Origin: SAR202-VII-2 sp965263165
Lineage (GTDB): Bacteria > Chloroflexota > Dehalococcoidia > Lucifugimonadales > SAR202-VII-2
NCBI GenBank assembly: GCA_965263165.1
Contig: OZ253584.1
Coordinates: 2,666,001 to 2,730,000 of the forward strand
Direction: 5' to 3'
Length of the DNA stretch: 64,000 nucleotides
This document shows positions 1-8,719 of the stretch, piece after piece. Below the pieces are notes generated by a model. That model saw only the letters and a program-made list of their open reading frames with translations, made no database searches and was not told where the DNA came from. Positions within the stretch are counted from its first letter, which is position 1. Each line of letters begins with the position of its first letter. A program made the position numbers and the translations under genes.

Positions 1-1326
1 CGGCGATGCGCCTGAATTCAACACCGAGCAGGCCAGCCCACTTCCGCGCCTCTTCCCGCCTTTCGGCGGCGGAGCGTCTGCTTCGGGACCAGGCCAGCCG
101 AGGAACGCGGCTGCCTGGCGAAGGCCCCCTGCCACGTCGGCGTCGAGGGCGTTCTTGCCGACCCTGATGACCTCGCCCGGCGCGGCCAGGTTCTTCAGCC
201 GCAGCTCCAACGGGTCCATCCCCAGCGCATCGGCGATGATGTCCACCTGAGACTCGCTGGCCCACGCCGACTGCGGCCCGCCAAGCGCCCGGAAAGAACC
301 CGCAGGGCCCGTGTTGGTGAAAAGGCCCTGCGACTCCACCGATAGATGGGGCCACTTGTAGGGTCCGGGAATCCGTTCGGCGCACCGTTCCGTCACCCGC
401 TTGCTGTTGTCGGTGTAGGCGCCGGCGTCCATGCGGATGACGCAACTCCTGGCGACGAATGAGCCGTCCCTGCGGACGCCTGTTTTGAGCGTCATGCGAG
501 CGGCGTGGCGCCGCGTGGTCCTGGCCGACTGCTCCACGGAGAAGGCAATCTTCACCGGCCTGCCCGCCGTCCGGCTCAGAGCCGTCGCCATCGGTTCGAG
601 CTGGGTGTAGGACTTGGAGCCGAAACCACCTCCCACGTAGGGCGCGGTGACCTGCACCCGGCTCAGGGACAGCCCGAAGATGCGCGCCAGCTCGTTGCGT
701 ATGAGAAAGGGGTGCTGCGCCGCAGTCCATACGGTGATGCCCGTCCCATCGTGGTGGGCAATGACCGTGTGCGGCTCCATCGCATAGTGGTAGACCATCG
801 GAAAGGTGAACGCGTCCTCGAAGACCATGTCCGCCTCGGCGAACCCCCGCTCCACGTCCCCCCACTCGTAATGGGCCGCATGGCAGAGATTGGACTCGTG
901 GACAGGCTCGGCGCCCGGATCGAGCGCATCGTCCAGGGTGGCGACGATGGGGAGCTGCTCGTATTCCACGTCAATGAGGCCGAGGGCCTCCTCTGCGGTA
1001 ACCAGGTCCACCGCAGCCACCGCGGCCACCGGCTCTCCCTCGTAGCGCACCTTCTCCAGGGCGACGATGGGCCGGTCCTTGACGTCCGAGCCGTAGCAGG
1101 CGTCGGCCAAGTCCGCCAACTCCCGGCTTGTCAGAACGCCGAAGACGCCGGGGAGGCGCCGGGCCCGGCTGGCGTCGATGCTCAGGACGCGGGCGTGGGG
1201 ATACGGCGACGGCAGAACCCTGCCGTGCGCCATGCCCGGGGCCTCGAGGTCGCCGGTGTAGACCGCCCGCCCCGCGACCTTCTCAACGGCGTCCGGACGG
1301 CGCGCCGATTTCCCCACGATGTTCAT
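1..1326 (-). CDS. Xanthine dehydrogenase-family molybdopterin-binding subunit, partial (C-terminus outside window)
   Basis: Large (molybdenum) subunit of the xanthine dehydrogenase/aldehyde oxidase family, expected to hydroxylate an organic substrate with electrons leaving through separate FeS and FAD subunits. The frame is open from ATG 1326 to base 1 (442 codons); an in-frame TGA lies just upstream of the start. The N-terminal a/b-hammerhead domain (GKSARRPDAVEKVAGRAVYT) is followed by the first Mo-binding domain with GGGFGSK and by SQVDIIADALGMDPLELRLK. The loop after the substrate region reads GSFRALGG, not the AYRCSFR of CO dehydrogenase, so CoxL is unlikely. No FeS or FAD subunit gene is visible. 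The substrate cannot be read from sequence. Confidence 0.9.
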   Translation of the reverse strand, partial: MNIVGKSARRPDAVEKVAGRAVYTGDLEAPGMAHGRVLPSPYPHARVLSIDASRARRLPGVFGVLTSRELADLADACYGSDVKDRPIVALEKVRYEGEPVAAVAAVDLVTAEEALGLIDVEYEQLPIVATLDDALDPGAEPVHESNLCHAAHYEWGDVERGFAEADMVFEDAFTFPMVYHYAMEPHTVIAHHDGTGITVWTAAQHPFLIRNELARIFGLSLSRVQVTAPYVGGGFGSKSYTQLEPMATALSRTAGRPVKIAFSVEQSARTTRRHAARMTLKTGVRRDGSFVARSCVIRMDAGAYTDNSKRVTERCAERIPGPYKWPHLSVESQGLFTNTGPAGSFRALGGPQSAWASESQVDIIADALGMDPLELRLKNLAAPGEVIRVGKNALDADVAGGLRQAAAFLGWPGPEADAPPPKGGKRRGSGLACSVLNSGASP

Positions 1327-1452
1327 CGACCATCCACCCTGTCATGTGTCCCGCGGCGCCGAGAAGCCGCCGCCGGTGCCGCTCATGGTATCACCATCCG
1401 CTGAGAGCGACGCCATCGCCCACTGGCGCCTCCGCCACCGGTTTCCGCTAAG

Positions 1453-1917
1453 ATGGAGGCGCAACCCATTTTCCCAGAGGAGTTGATGATCCCCGACAAA
1501 GCCAGGGCGTTTCTGGAGAACAATCACGCCGCCATCCTGTCGACGTACCGGCGGAACGGCGCCGCGCAGATGAGCCTCGTGACCGTCGGCCTCTACGAGG
1601 ACGGCGTTGCCTTCACGACGACGGGAGGGAGGGCCAAGCACAAGAACATAGAGCGGGATCCCCGGTGCACCATCATGGTCGCCATGGATACCTGGAGGGG
1701 CTATGTAGTCCTCGAAGGCCGGCCAAAGATCTACTCCCCCAGGAACACGGACCCCGACGACCTCCGCCTGAGGCTGCGCGAGGTCTACAAGGCGGCCCGC
1801 GGCGGCGAGGAGCACCCCAACTGGGATGAGTACGACCAGGCCATGCGGGACGAGAACCGGTCCGTCGTTGTCATAGCGCCGGACAGCGTCTACGGCCACC
1901 GGTCCGTCATGAGCTAG
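1453..1917 (+). CDS. Pyridoxamine 5'-phosphate oxidase-like (PPOX class) protein, probably F420- or flavin-binding
   Basis: Small split-barrel protein of 154 residues. The N-terminal half has the family pattern: a strand reading AAILSTYRRNGAAQMSLVTV, then TTGGRAKHKNIERDPRCTIM, where basic residues contact the cofactor phosphate, then WRGYVVLEGRP. This resembles PPOX-class F420-dependent oxidoreductases more than true PdxH, but the cofactor is inferred. It is transcribed divergently from the molybdenum subunit gene, 126 bp away. ATG 1486 (MIPDKARAF) is an alternative start because AGAGGAG lies at 1476-1482, though only 3 bases separate it from that ATG. Confidence 0.85.
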   Translation: MEAQPIFPEELMIPDKARAFLENNHAAILSTYRRNGAAQMSLVTVGLYEDGVAFTTTGGRAKHKNIERDPRCTIMVAMDTWRGYVVLEGRPKIYSPRNTDPDDLRLRLREVYKAARGGEEHPNWDEYDQAMRDENRSVVVIAPDSVYGHRSVMS

Positions 1918-2639
1918 CTGTAGTTTCCAGGAACGCGACGCCAGGGCCAGGCGAAGGCGCCCTTCCGCTCCTTCTCCGCCCTTCTCGTCCCTGCCCTGGC
2001 GCCCGGGAGCAACCCAGCAAGGAAGTCCTAACCTGCTCCCAAGTACGGGGCAGGTTGGGAAGCGTCCCCCTCTGCCATGCAGCAAGGTCAGAATGCGCTC
2101 CCCCTCCGCCTCCATCAAGCAGGGTGCAGGGGGCGCAGCCCCCGCCGGGGAACAATCCATCACACCTCGACCTAACGGCTGTCGGGGCTATGACCGCGCT
2201 AGATCGCGCTTGACTGGGCTATGACCGCGCTGTGACCGCGCTGGCTCGCGCTTCGCAACGGTCCCATCCCCCTCTCCCAAGCCCCCCGGGGGCGCCTCTG
2301 TTCCTGCCCGGGTGCTCGGGGGAAGGTTAGGAAGCGTCCCTGTCCCCCTCCGTCCCCACGCAGGGCGCAGGGGGCGTTGCTTCCGTGGGAGTATGGTGAG
2401 TCCCCCTGTTCCCAAAAGCGTCGGACGGTGGGCTAGGTGGAACGACGGCGCCTTCCTCATCTCTCCAAGGAGGGTGCAGGGGGCGCAGCCCCCGCCGGGG
2501 GTACAGGGGGTGTCCCCCTGTACCCAAAAACGTTGGATGGTGGGCAAGTGGGACAACGGCGCACGCCAAAGCAGACCATCCGCTGAAGGAGGGCGCAGGC
2601 CAAAACAAATCCATCCGCCCAGGTTATGCCCCACCCCCC
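1918..2639 (+). repeat. Non-coding repeat tract: family B and family C hairpin repeats upstream of element A1
   Basis: No credible gene. Reading frames here are made of low-complexity repeat translation. Family C hairpin at about 2034-2060 (AACCTGC ... GCAGGTT). Family B repeat pieces at about 2106-2160, 2355-2445 and 2463-2565; the last is the best copy, with the palindromes GGGGGCGCAGCCCCC and TACAGGGGGTGTCCCCCTGTA followed by CCCAAAAACGTTGGA. A linker containing GAAGGAGGGCGCAGGCCAA (2585-2603) recurs at 43927-43945 before element A3. At 2203-2253 a GACCGCGCT-type motif is repeated. Function unknown; REP-like or remains of non-autonomous mobile DNA are both possible. Confidence 0.75.
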
Positions 2640-3003
2640 TTGCAAAATACGCACAATTGTGCTATGGTACCCCCATGAAGTCGGACACCGGCCCGCTGCT
2701 CTTCCTCGGAGCCTGCCGCATACATGAGCACTGGTAACCACAGAGAATCCCCCTGTGGCAGGAGCGCTGAGGGAACAACCCAAGGGGCAAGACCCTCCGA
2801 GGAAGGCTGGGACCGAAGCGAATGCCGCTTCGAGACTAGCTCTTTGGAGCTATCCCGCTCCGCGACAGCTCCGCGACGCTTCCGCGACGCCTCCGCGACG
2901 GGTACGCGACCGATACGCGACGCTTCCGCGACGGCTGCGCGACACAACCGCGACGCATCCGTGCCTGCACACCCCGAAATCCGGCTGACAAACTTAACAA
3001 CAT
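2640..3003 (+). repeat. Composite repeat element A, copy A1 (GCGAC array variant)
   Basis: Begins with a promoter-like TTGCAA (2640-2645), a 17-bp spacer and TATGGT (2663-2668). A leader shared with A2 and A3 follows (CCACAGAGAATCCCCCTGTGG hairpin at 2738-2758, then GCGCTGAGGGAACAACCCAA). The array has nine GCGAC units whose first bases are at 2862, 2873, 2884, 2895, 2906, 2917, 2928, 2939 and 2950, exactly 11 bp apart. It ends with the conserved tail CCCCGAAATCCGGCTGACAA. The small frame starting ATG 2674 stops after about 20 codons because of a shift relative to A3, which argues against a conserved protein. Function unknown. Confidence 0.8.
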
Positions 3004-3116
3004 ACAATCAAAGGGCACGCCTTCCCCTCGGGGGAACCTTCCCGCCTCTGCCCTCGGGGCAGGGGCAGCCTAGGAAGCGGGTCTCGACGCGCCAGGTGAG
3101 AAGGTTGCGCCCCCAT

Positions 3117-3225
3117 CTCCCCAAGCGGGGTGCAGGGGCGCAGCCCCCGTCGGGGGTACAGCGTGTCCCCCTTTACCCAAAAACATTGGAGGGTGGGTGG
3201 TGGGACAACGGCGCACGCCACATAA
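3117..3225 (+). repeat. Family B hairpin repeat, copy after element A1
   Basis: Same order as the other family B copies: CAAGCGGGGTGCAGGGGCGC, AGCCCCC, GGGGGTACAG, GTCCCCC, TTTACCCAAAAACATTGGAG, GGGACAACGGCGCACGCCA. The second hairpin is partly decayed. The remaining bases to 3270 hold another CCCTGCCCTGGCGCCCGGG segment that also occurs near 1992-2010. Confidence 0.75.
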
Positions 3226-3270
3226 GCCCCCTCCCTCCCTTCTGTCCCTGCCCTGGCGCCCGGGGACAGC

Positions 3271-5526
3271 CTAGGGAGGGGCTCCCATCCCTGCCGCCGC
3301 GGCAGGGATGGCGCCCAGGGCGGCGCGCACCTTCTCGGCGGTGATGGGAAGATCCAGGATCGGCGCTCCGATGGCGTCGGCGACCGCGTTGGCGATTGCC
3401 GCGGCGACCGGCGCAAGCGGCCCCTCGCCGATTTCCTTGAGACGGTGTGGCCCCAGGCCGCTCTCGGACCGGAGCAGCACCGTCTGCAGCTCCGGGATGT
3501 CCCGCATGGTGGGCAGCTTGAACTCTCCAAGGTTCGCCGCCGCGACGCGCCCGTCTTCCACCCGGAGGTCCTCCATCAGGGCGTACCCGATGCCGGTCAT
3601 CACTCCGCCCTCGATCTGGCTCTGGTGGCCGAGGGGATTGACGATGGTTCCCACGTCGTGGGCGGTGGTGAAACGTAGCAGCGTCACCTCGCCGGTTTCC
3701 GGGTCCACGGAGACCTCCGCAACCTGCGCTGTGAACCCCGTCACCGGCGACGCGCTCATATCCCTGTTGCCCACGCGAGTCGTCACGGGCGAGCCCGAAA
3801 CCGCCAGCAGCTCTGGCCAGGGGTGGCGGTCCCCGGTGTCCCTACGGACCAGGTCGCGCCCCTCTATATCTATCCTCTCATGGGGCCAGTGGAGGAGCTC
3901 CGCCGCCACCGCCGCCAGTTTCTCGCGGGCTTCCTGCGCGGCCATGTGCGTGGCCACCCCCGCCACTCGCATGCTCCGGCTGCCGCCCACGCCGGTGTCG
4001 AAGGGAGCGCCATCGCTGTTCCACACCCTGACCTCGATATCCTCCGGCGCTACGCCCAGCGTTTCGGCGGCAATCTGCCGCAGGGCCGTGTACGTTCCCG
4101 TCCCCGGGTCGAACACGGAGGTGTGCAGCGTGATGGCGCCCTGGGCGTCGAAGGCGACGCCGGCATGGGACTCGCCCTCCCCGGCGTCCTTCTGGTTGAC
4201 CGCCATGCCCCTGCCCATGAAGGCCGCCTTGGACGCGCCATAGCCGGCAGCCTCGGCGGCGGCTTGCAGCGTCTCTCTGCCCCGCGTCTGCTCGTAGACC
4301 TCGCCACCCGGCAATGCATCATTGTCGCCGATGAGGTTCTTGAGGCGGACCTGTAGAGGGTCCATCCCCAGCGCCCTGGCGATGGCGTCCACCTGAGACT
4401 CCACGCCAAAGAGCACCTGCACCATCCCCGGCAGGCGCATGAACCCGCAGGGCACGGTGTTCGTGTAGACCTGGTGAGCCTCGATGGCGACGTTGGGAAT
4501 GCGGTAGGCCCCCGCCGCTGACGACGCTCCCGGCAGGTCGGCGTCCGGCACCGGCTTGAAGCCGCCGTAGCCGCCGCTGTTGTAGAGGACGCGGGCCTGA
4601 TGGGCCACGATGGAGCCGTCCCGCTTGGCCCCGGTCTTCATGTGGACAGTGGCGGCGTGCCGGGGATTGGCCGCCGTCAGCTCCTCAGTGTAGTCCATCA
4701 CCGCCTTGATGGGCCTGCCCGTGCGCTTGGCGAAGAAGTAGCAAAGAGGAATATCCATCGGCGACCCCTTCGCTCCGAAGTCGCCGCCGATGGCGATGGG
4801 GTGGAACAGGAAGGCTTCCTCCGGCAGACCCAGGGCCTGGGACAGGTTCCTCCTGACCCTATAGGGGGCCTTGTTCGGCGCCCAGATGTTCACTCGGCCC
4901 TCGCCGTCGATCCACACGATGCAGGAGTGAGGCTCCAGGTATCCCTGGTGCACGCGCTGTGTGGTGTACGTTCTCTCCACGACCACGTCGGCCTCGGCGA
5001 AGCCGGCCTCCACGTCGCCCCTGTCCCAACGCTTGGTGAAGTAGGCGTTGGTCACGGTCTCCAACGGCGCCGGCAGGCCCTCGTAGGCATTGACGTTGGG
5101 GTGGAGAATGGGAGCGTCCGCCTGTAGAGCCTCCTCGGCATCGAAGACAGCCGGAAGCTCCTCGTAGTCCACCTCGATCAGGCGCAGCGCTTCCTCGGCA
5201 ACCTCCAGGGACTCGGCGCAGACGGCCGCCACCCGCTCGCCGGCAAATCTGGCGACGCCCTGGGCAAGCACGGGGATGTCCTGCAACCTGCGGCCATAGA
5301 GGACGCCCCTGACGTCATCGCCCGCGAGCGCGTCATGAACGCCCGGAAGCGCCGCTGCCCTTGAGATGTCCAGGCGCGTCACGCGGGCATGGGGAAAGGG
5401 GCAGCGCAGGGACTTGACCCACAGCATCCCCTCCAGTTCAACGTCGGCCGTGTACTTGGCGGCGCCGGTCACCTTGTCGCGGCCGTCCACGCGGGGCGCG
5501 GAGCGGCCAAGTGCTGTGTAGGTCAT
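3271..5526 (-). CDS. Xanthine dehydrogenase-family molybdopterin-binding subunit
   Basis: Complete molybdenum subunit of 751 residues, the usual family length. The hammerhead domain is at about 12-120 (GRDKVTGAAKYTADVELEGM). Mo-pterin contacts include GGDFGAKGS near 250, the loop GFMRLPGMVQVLFG near 365, and GVGGSRSMRVAG near 520. The catalytic glutamate is probably in LKEIGEGPLAP near 713. The GFMRLPG loop does not match the CO dehydrogenase loop. Its sequence differs clearly from the partial subunit at the window start, so the two probably act on different substrates. There are no FeS or FAD subunit genes on either side: galU lies divergently upstream and repeats downstream. It is either an orphan or uses partners elsewhere. 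Confidence 0.92.
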   Translation of the reverse strand: MTYTALGRSAPRVDGRDKVTGAAKYTADVELEGMLWVKSLRCPFPHARVTRLDISRAAALPGVHDALAGDDVRGVLYGRRLQDIPVLAQGVARFAGERVAAVCAESLEVAEEALRLIEVDYEELPAVFDAEEALQADAPILHPNVNAYEGLPAPLETVTNAYFTKRWDRGDVEAGFAEADVVVERTYTTQRVHQGYLEPHSCIVWIDGEGRVNIWAPNKAPYRVRRNLSQALGLPEEAFLFHPIAIGGDFGAKGSPMDIPLCYFFAKRTGRPIKAVMDYTEELTAANPRHAATVHMKTGAKRDGSIVAHQARVLYNSGGYGGFKPVPDADLPGASSAAGAYRIPNVAIEAHQVYTNTVPCGFMRLPGMVQVLFGVESQVDAIARALGMDPLQVRLKNLIGDNDALPGGEVYEQTRGRETLQAAAEAAGYGASKAAFMGRGMAVNQKDAGEGESHAGVAFDAQGAITLHTSVFDPGTGTYTALRQIAAETLGVAPEDIEVRVWNSDGAPFDTGVGGSRSMRVAGVATHMAAQEAREKLAAVAAELLHWPHERIDIEGRDLVRRDTGDRHPWPELLAVSGSPVTTRVGNRDMSASPVTGFTAQVAEVSVDPETGEVTLLRFTTAHDVGTIVNPLGHQSQIEGGVMTGIGYALMEDLRVEDGRVAAANLGEFKLPTMRDIPELQTVLLRSESGLGPHRLKEIGEGPLAPVAAAIANAVADAIGAPILDLPITAEKVRAALGAIPAAAAGMGAPP

Positions 5527-6368
5527 GCCACAGTGGCTCCTTGGAGGGGTGAGGCGACGCTACATCCGGGCCATACCCGCGTCAAGGCTTGGAAGCAGCG
5601 GCGACCGCCGGCATCCGGCGGCGAATTCGCCGGGCCTGCCGGGATCCTTCCCGCGGTCCCGGCAACCGGCAGGCCCGTTCTGCCCAGCCAAAAGACAGGG
5701 CCCAGACATGTCCTGCCCGGGCCCTGCTGATGTTACTCGCTATTCCGTCGCCGCCCCGCCGGCCCGATTGTAGAATCGGATTCGGTCGTTTTTGCCTATA
5801 CGCCTTTGGCGTTGCACGGCGACCGCTATTGCCATGAAGACGCGAGGCCTACGGCGTTTTCCTCACCCCACCGGTGTTGACGGAATCCGCCTAACCGAAG
5901 GGGCACCGATGAGGCATTAGCCATCTGTGGTCTAGGTCAAACATACGAACCATGACCACCTCCTACCCTTCCGGCTACATAAATCATATATCATCGACCG
6001 CAATGCGTCAAGATGCTGTACTGCCCGTGACGCGCTGGACAGCTGGGGGCTTGGGTGGGCCATGACGGGACAACGGCGACCGCCGCCATCACCCCCCAGC
6101 GCCATCCGCCCCTTCCCTTCACGCCAGAGTGTAGTACATAGTTCTACCACCCCTCGCACCTCCACTCTCGCGGCATGCAAGGAATGATTCGACAAAATGA
6201 CCTCATACATGCCTACCAGCAGCGAATCCCCCAAAAGGCCGGTGTCAACAGTCAAACGGCGCATTCCCAAGCGGAACGCCCCTCCGCCCTACCTACCCTC
6301 GGGAAGCCGAGCGGGTTCACCGTCCCAGGGTCAATGGTTGTAAGCCCTCCGGTCCCTCCTCGAGGCCG
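5527..6368. other. Long intergenic region without a recognisable gene
   Basis: About 840 bp between divergent genes. Reading frames show no family motif and poor composition. A GGGCCC-flanked inverted repeat lies near 5698-5724 in a GC-rich patch. The part from about 5765 to 6000 is noticeably richer in A and T than the neighbouring genes. It may hold promoters for both flanking genes, but no convincing -35/-10 pair was found except the -10 just before galU. Confidence 0.6.
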
Positions 6369-6377
6369 TGGTACAAT
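6369..6377 (+). promoter_or_regulatory. Extended -10 element before galU
   Basis: TGGTACAAT fits an extended -10 (TGnTAnAAT). It lies 19 bp before the galU ATG and about 8 bp before the GGGAGG ribosome-binding site. No clear -35 is seen, as expected for extended -10 promoters. Confidence 0.45.
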
Positions 6378-6395
6378 GCCCGCCGGGAGGGCGAC

Positions 6396-7262
6396 ATGAA
6401 GGTGCGTAAGGCAGTCGTTGCGGCCGCTGGCTTCGGCACCCGGTTCTTGCCCGCCAGCAAGACCGTGCCGAAGGAGATGCTGGCCCTCCTGGACAAGCCG
6501 CTCATCCACTACGCCGCCGCCGAAGCCGCGGCCTCCGGCATCGAGCACCTGGTCATCATCACCTCCCGCGGCAAGGAGGCGATGGCCGACTACTTCGACA
6601 GGTCCCCCGACCTCGAACGAACGTTGCAGGAGAAGGGCCGGTCTCACCTCCTGGCGGAAGTGCGCGATCTCTACGAGCGCCTGCAGCCGGCCTACGTCCG
6701 CCAGCACGAGCAGCTCGGCCTCGGACACGCCGTCCTGGCCGCCCGCAAGGCCGTGGGCGACGAGCCCTTTGCAGTCTTCCTCCCAGACGACGTCATCATC
6801 AGCCCGCAGCGGCCCGCCCTGGCCCAAATGCTCGATGTCTTCGAGGAGCGCGGCGGCAGCGTCGTCGCCGTCCAGTCGCTGCCCAGAGAAGACCTGTCCA
6901 GCTACGGCGTGGTCGACGGACGGACGGTGGCTGATGGGATTACCCGGATCGAAGGGCTTGTGGAAAAGCCCCGCCCGGAGGACGCCCCATCCAACCTAGG
7001 CATCGTCGGCAGATACGTCTTCACGCCGGAGATCTTCGACTGCCTGGAGCGCACCCAACCGGGCGCGGGCGGCGAGATCCAACTCACCGACGGCATGGCC
7101 CTGCTGGCGCAGCGGCAGCCCGTGTTCGCCTATGAGTTCGTCGGCGCCCGCTTCGACGCGGGCAACCCCATGGGCATGCTCAAGGCGTCGCTGGCCGTGG
7201 CCCTCCAACGGGAGGACGCGGCCCCCGAGATCCGCGATTGGCTGAAGGGTCTGGCCCTCTAG
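6396..7262 (+). CDS. galU: UTP--glucose-1-phosphate uridylyltransferase
   Basis: Forms UDP-glucose from UTP and glucose-1-phosphate in the cytoplasm, for cell-surface polysaccharides and glycolipids. It is 288 residues, the normal bacterial GalU length. The nucleotide-binding signature AAGFGTRFLPASKTVPKEML is at 11-30. GLGHAVLAARKAVGDEPFAV and LPDDV near 110-135 are the sugar-nucleotide core, and GLVEKP and GEIQLTDGM are also typical. GGGAGG lies 6 bases before ATG 6396. It is a single-gene unit facing a convergent MFS gene. Confidence 0.95.
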   Translation: MKVRKAVVAAAGFGTRFLPASKTVPKEMLALLDKPLIHYAAAEAAASGIEHLVIITSRGKEAMADYFDRSPDLERTLQEKGRSHLLAEVRDLYERLQPAYVRQHEQLGLGHAVLAARKAVGDEPFAVFLPDDVIISPQRPALAQMLDVFEERGGSVVAVQSLPREDLSSYGVVDGRTVADGITRIEGLVEKPRPEDAPSNLGIVGRYVFTPEIFDCLERTQPGAGGEIQLTDGMALLAQRQPVFAYEFVGARFDAGNPMGMLKASLAVALQREDAAPEIRDWLKGLAL

Positions 7263-7284
7263 ATTGGCGGCAGGGTTCCGGATT

Positions 7285-7303
7285 GCGCCGCTAGGGGCGG
7301 CGC
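7285..7303. terminator. Hairpin between convergent galU and MFS genes
   Basis: GCGCCGC (7285-7291) pairs perfectly with GCGGCGC (7297-7303) over a 5-base loop. There is no T tract on either side, so termination is only suggested by position between two converging genes. Confidence 0.4.
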
Positions 7304-7332
7304 TCCCATGGGATTCGGCCCGTTCCCCGAAC

Positions 7333-8559
7333 TCAGGCCCGGCGCCCCGCCATGAGCCGCAGGCTCAACACCGCCAGTAGCGCCAGCGCCGCCGTCGCAA
7401 CCCAAGCCATCTGGTAGTTGCCGTCCGCCCGGTCCACCATCAGGCCAAAGGCCGGTGGGATGGCCATCGGCCCGAAGCGGAGCAACGTCCCATTGAACCC
7501 CAGCGCCGTGCCGGTCAGTTCGGGCCCCACCACCTCAGCGATGTGCGTATAGAAGAGCCCCTGAAAGGCCGCCACCGTCAGCCCCAGTCCGCACACCAGA
7601 GCCCATACTAGGGCCCTCGGGGATTCGGGGGTCAGGAGGGCCATCGCCAGCAACACAAGGCTCGCCAGCGAGAAGATGATGAGTAGCGCCGGCAGGCGTC
7701 GGCCCTTCATCGGACCGTCGCTCAAGACGCCCCACATGATGCGCCCCACGACGCTGGACAGGTGGAAGGCCGCCAACCCCAGCCCGGCCACCGCCACCGA
7801 GAACCCCATGGCCTCCCGCAGAAACAGGATCAGGTAGGTCACGTTCACAAAGAACAGCCCGATCATGATGATGGACACCAGGGATGCCCCCAGCATGCGC
7901 CGGTCCAGGGCCACTAGTCTGAGCCCCTCCAAGAACGGATACCGCTCCCTGTCCGCCGCGGCGACGGAGGGCCGCTGCCGGTAAAGCGCGCCCACAGCGA
8001 GGCCGGCCAGCAACGCCACCGACCCCAGGCCAAGGAGCACCGCACGCCATCCAATCCCATCGGCCAGCGTCGGAAGCAAGGCGGCGCTGGCCATGCCGGT
8101 GGCCGGGACGGCCGCCTGCTTCAGTCCCATGGCTAGGCCCCGCAGTCGCCGCGGGGCCCACTCCAGCACCATCATGCTCGCCGCCGGGTTGCTGACGGGG
8201 AGCAGGGCGCCCATGAAGGCAGCCGTCAGCAGGATGTGCCAAAAGGCGTCGCCCAGGGAGAAGGTCATGAAGCCCAGACCCATGAGACCCAGCATCAGCG
8301 GGTAGACCCGGCGAACGGTGAAGCGGTCCAGGGCCCACCCGCCGGGCAGCGCCGTGACCGTCCCCGCTGCAAAGACCGACGTGGTGATGAGGCCCAGTTG
8401 CCAACGACCCAGGAGGAGCTCCTCCTGGATGAAGACGTAGACCGTGGACAGGCCCTGCGTCGCGGTGGCGCCAGCGCCCTGGGACGCAAAGGCCAAGGCC
8501 ACCGCCGCCAGTGGGTACCATCGCCAGGCCGTCAGGATGTTCGACGTCTTCTCAGCCAC
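7333..8559 (-). CDS. Major facilitator superfamily transporter
   Basis: Membrane protein of 408 residues with about 12 hydrophobic segments, typical of MFS. The loop between segments 2 and 3 carries GGWALDRFTVRRVYPLMLG, a form of the MFS motif A, and the equivalent in the second half is GRIMWGVLSDGPMKGRRLP. The substrate is not predictable. Start ATG 8559 leaves a short polar N-terminus before the first helix (WYPLAAVALAFASQG). It is convergent with galU; the next gene upstream, DUF2851, is on the same strand 160 bp away. Confidence 0.88.
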   Translation of the reverse strand: MAEKTSNILTAWRWYPLAAVALAFASQGAGATATQGLSTVYVFIQEELLLGRWQLGLITTSVFAAGTVTALPGGWALDRFTVRRVYPLMLGLMGLGFMTFSLGDAFWHILLTAAFMGALLPVSNPAASMMVLEWAPRRLRGLAMGLKQAAVPATGMASAALLPTLADGIGWRAVLLGLGSVALLAGLAVGALYRQRPSVAAADRERYPFLEGLRLVALDRRMLGASLVSIIMIGLFFVNVTYLILFLREAMGFSVAVAGLGLAAFHLSSVVGRIMWGVLSDGPMKGRRLPALLIIFSLASLVLLAMALLTPESPRALVWALVCGLGLTVAAFQGLFYTHIAEVVGPELTGTALGFNGTLLRFGPMAIPPAFGLMVDRADGNYQMAWVATAALALLAVLSLRLMAGRRA

Positions 8560-8719
8560 GGCCCCATTGTACGCGAGGGGAAGGTGTGGGCAGGCGGAAG
8601 GTGGCGGCGTCCTGCGTCGCTCTCCGCCTCCAGCGGCCCGCCTCCTGGAGCTTGACCTCGCCGCCGCCCTGCCAGGACGGCCTCAGACTGGCGGGAATCG
8701 GGAACCCCGCTCCGGCGAA

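Noticed and set aside
505..1404. Plus-strand frame of 299 codons
   Set aside because: Shadow of the molybdenum subunit gene on the opposite strand, whose translation matches the family throughout.
2188..3344. Overlapping frames of 60-206 codons on both strands
   Set aside because: They are translations of family B/C repeats and element A1, overlap one another, and lack any family motif or ribosome-binding site.
3271..5526. Carbon monoxide dehydrogenase large subunit (CoxL)
   Set aside because: The active-site loop is GFMRLPG, without the Cys of AYRCSFR, and no coxS or coxM is adjacent.
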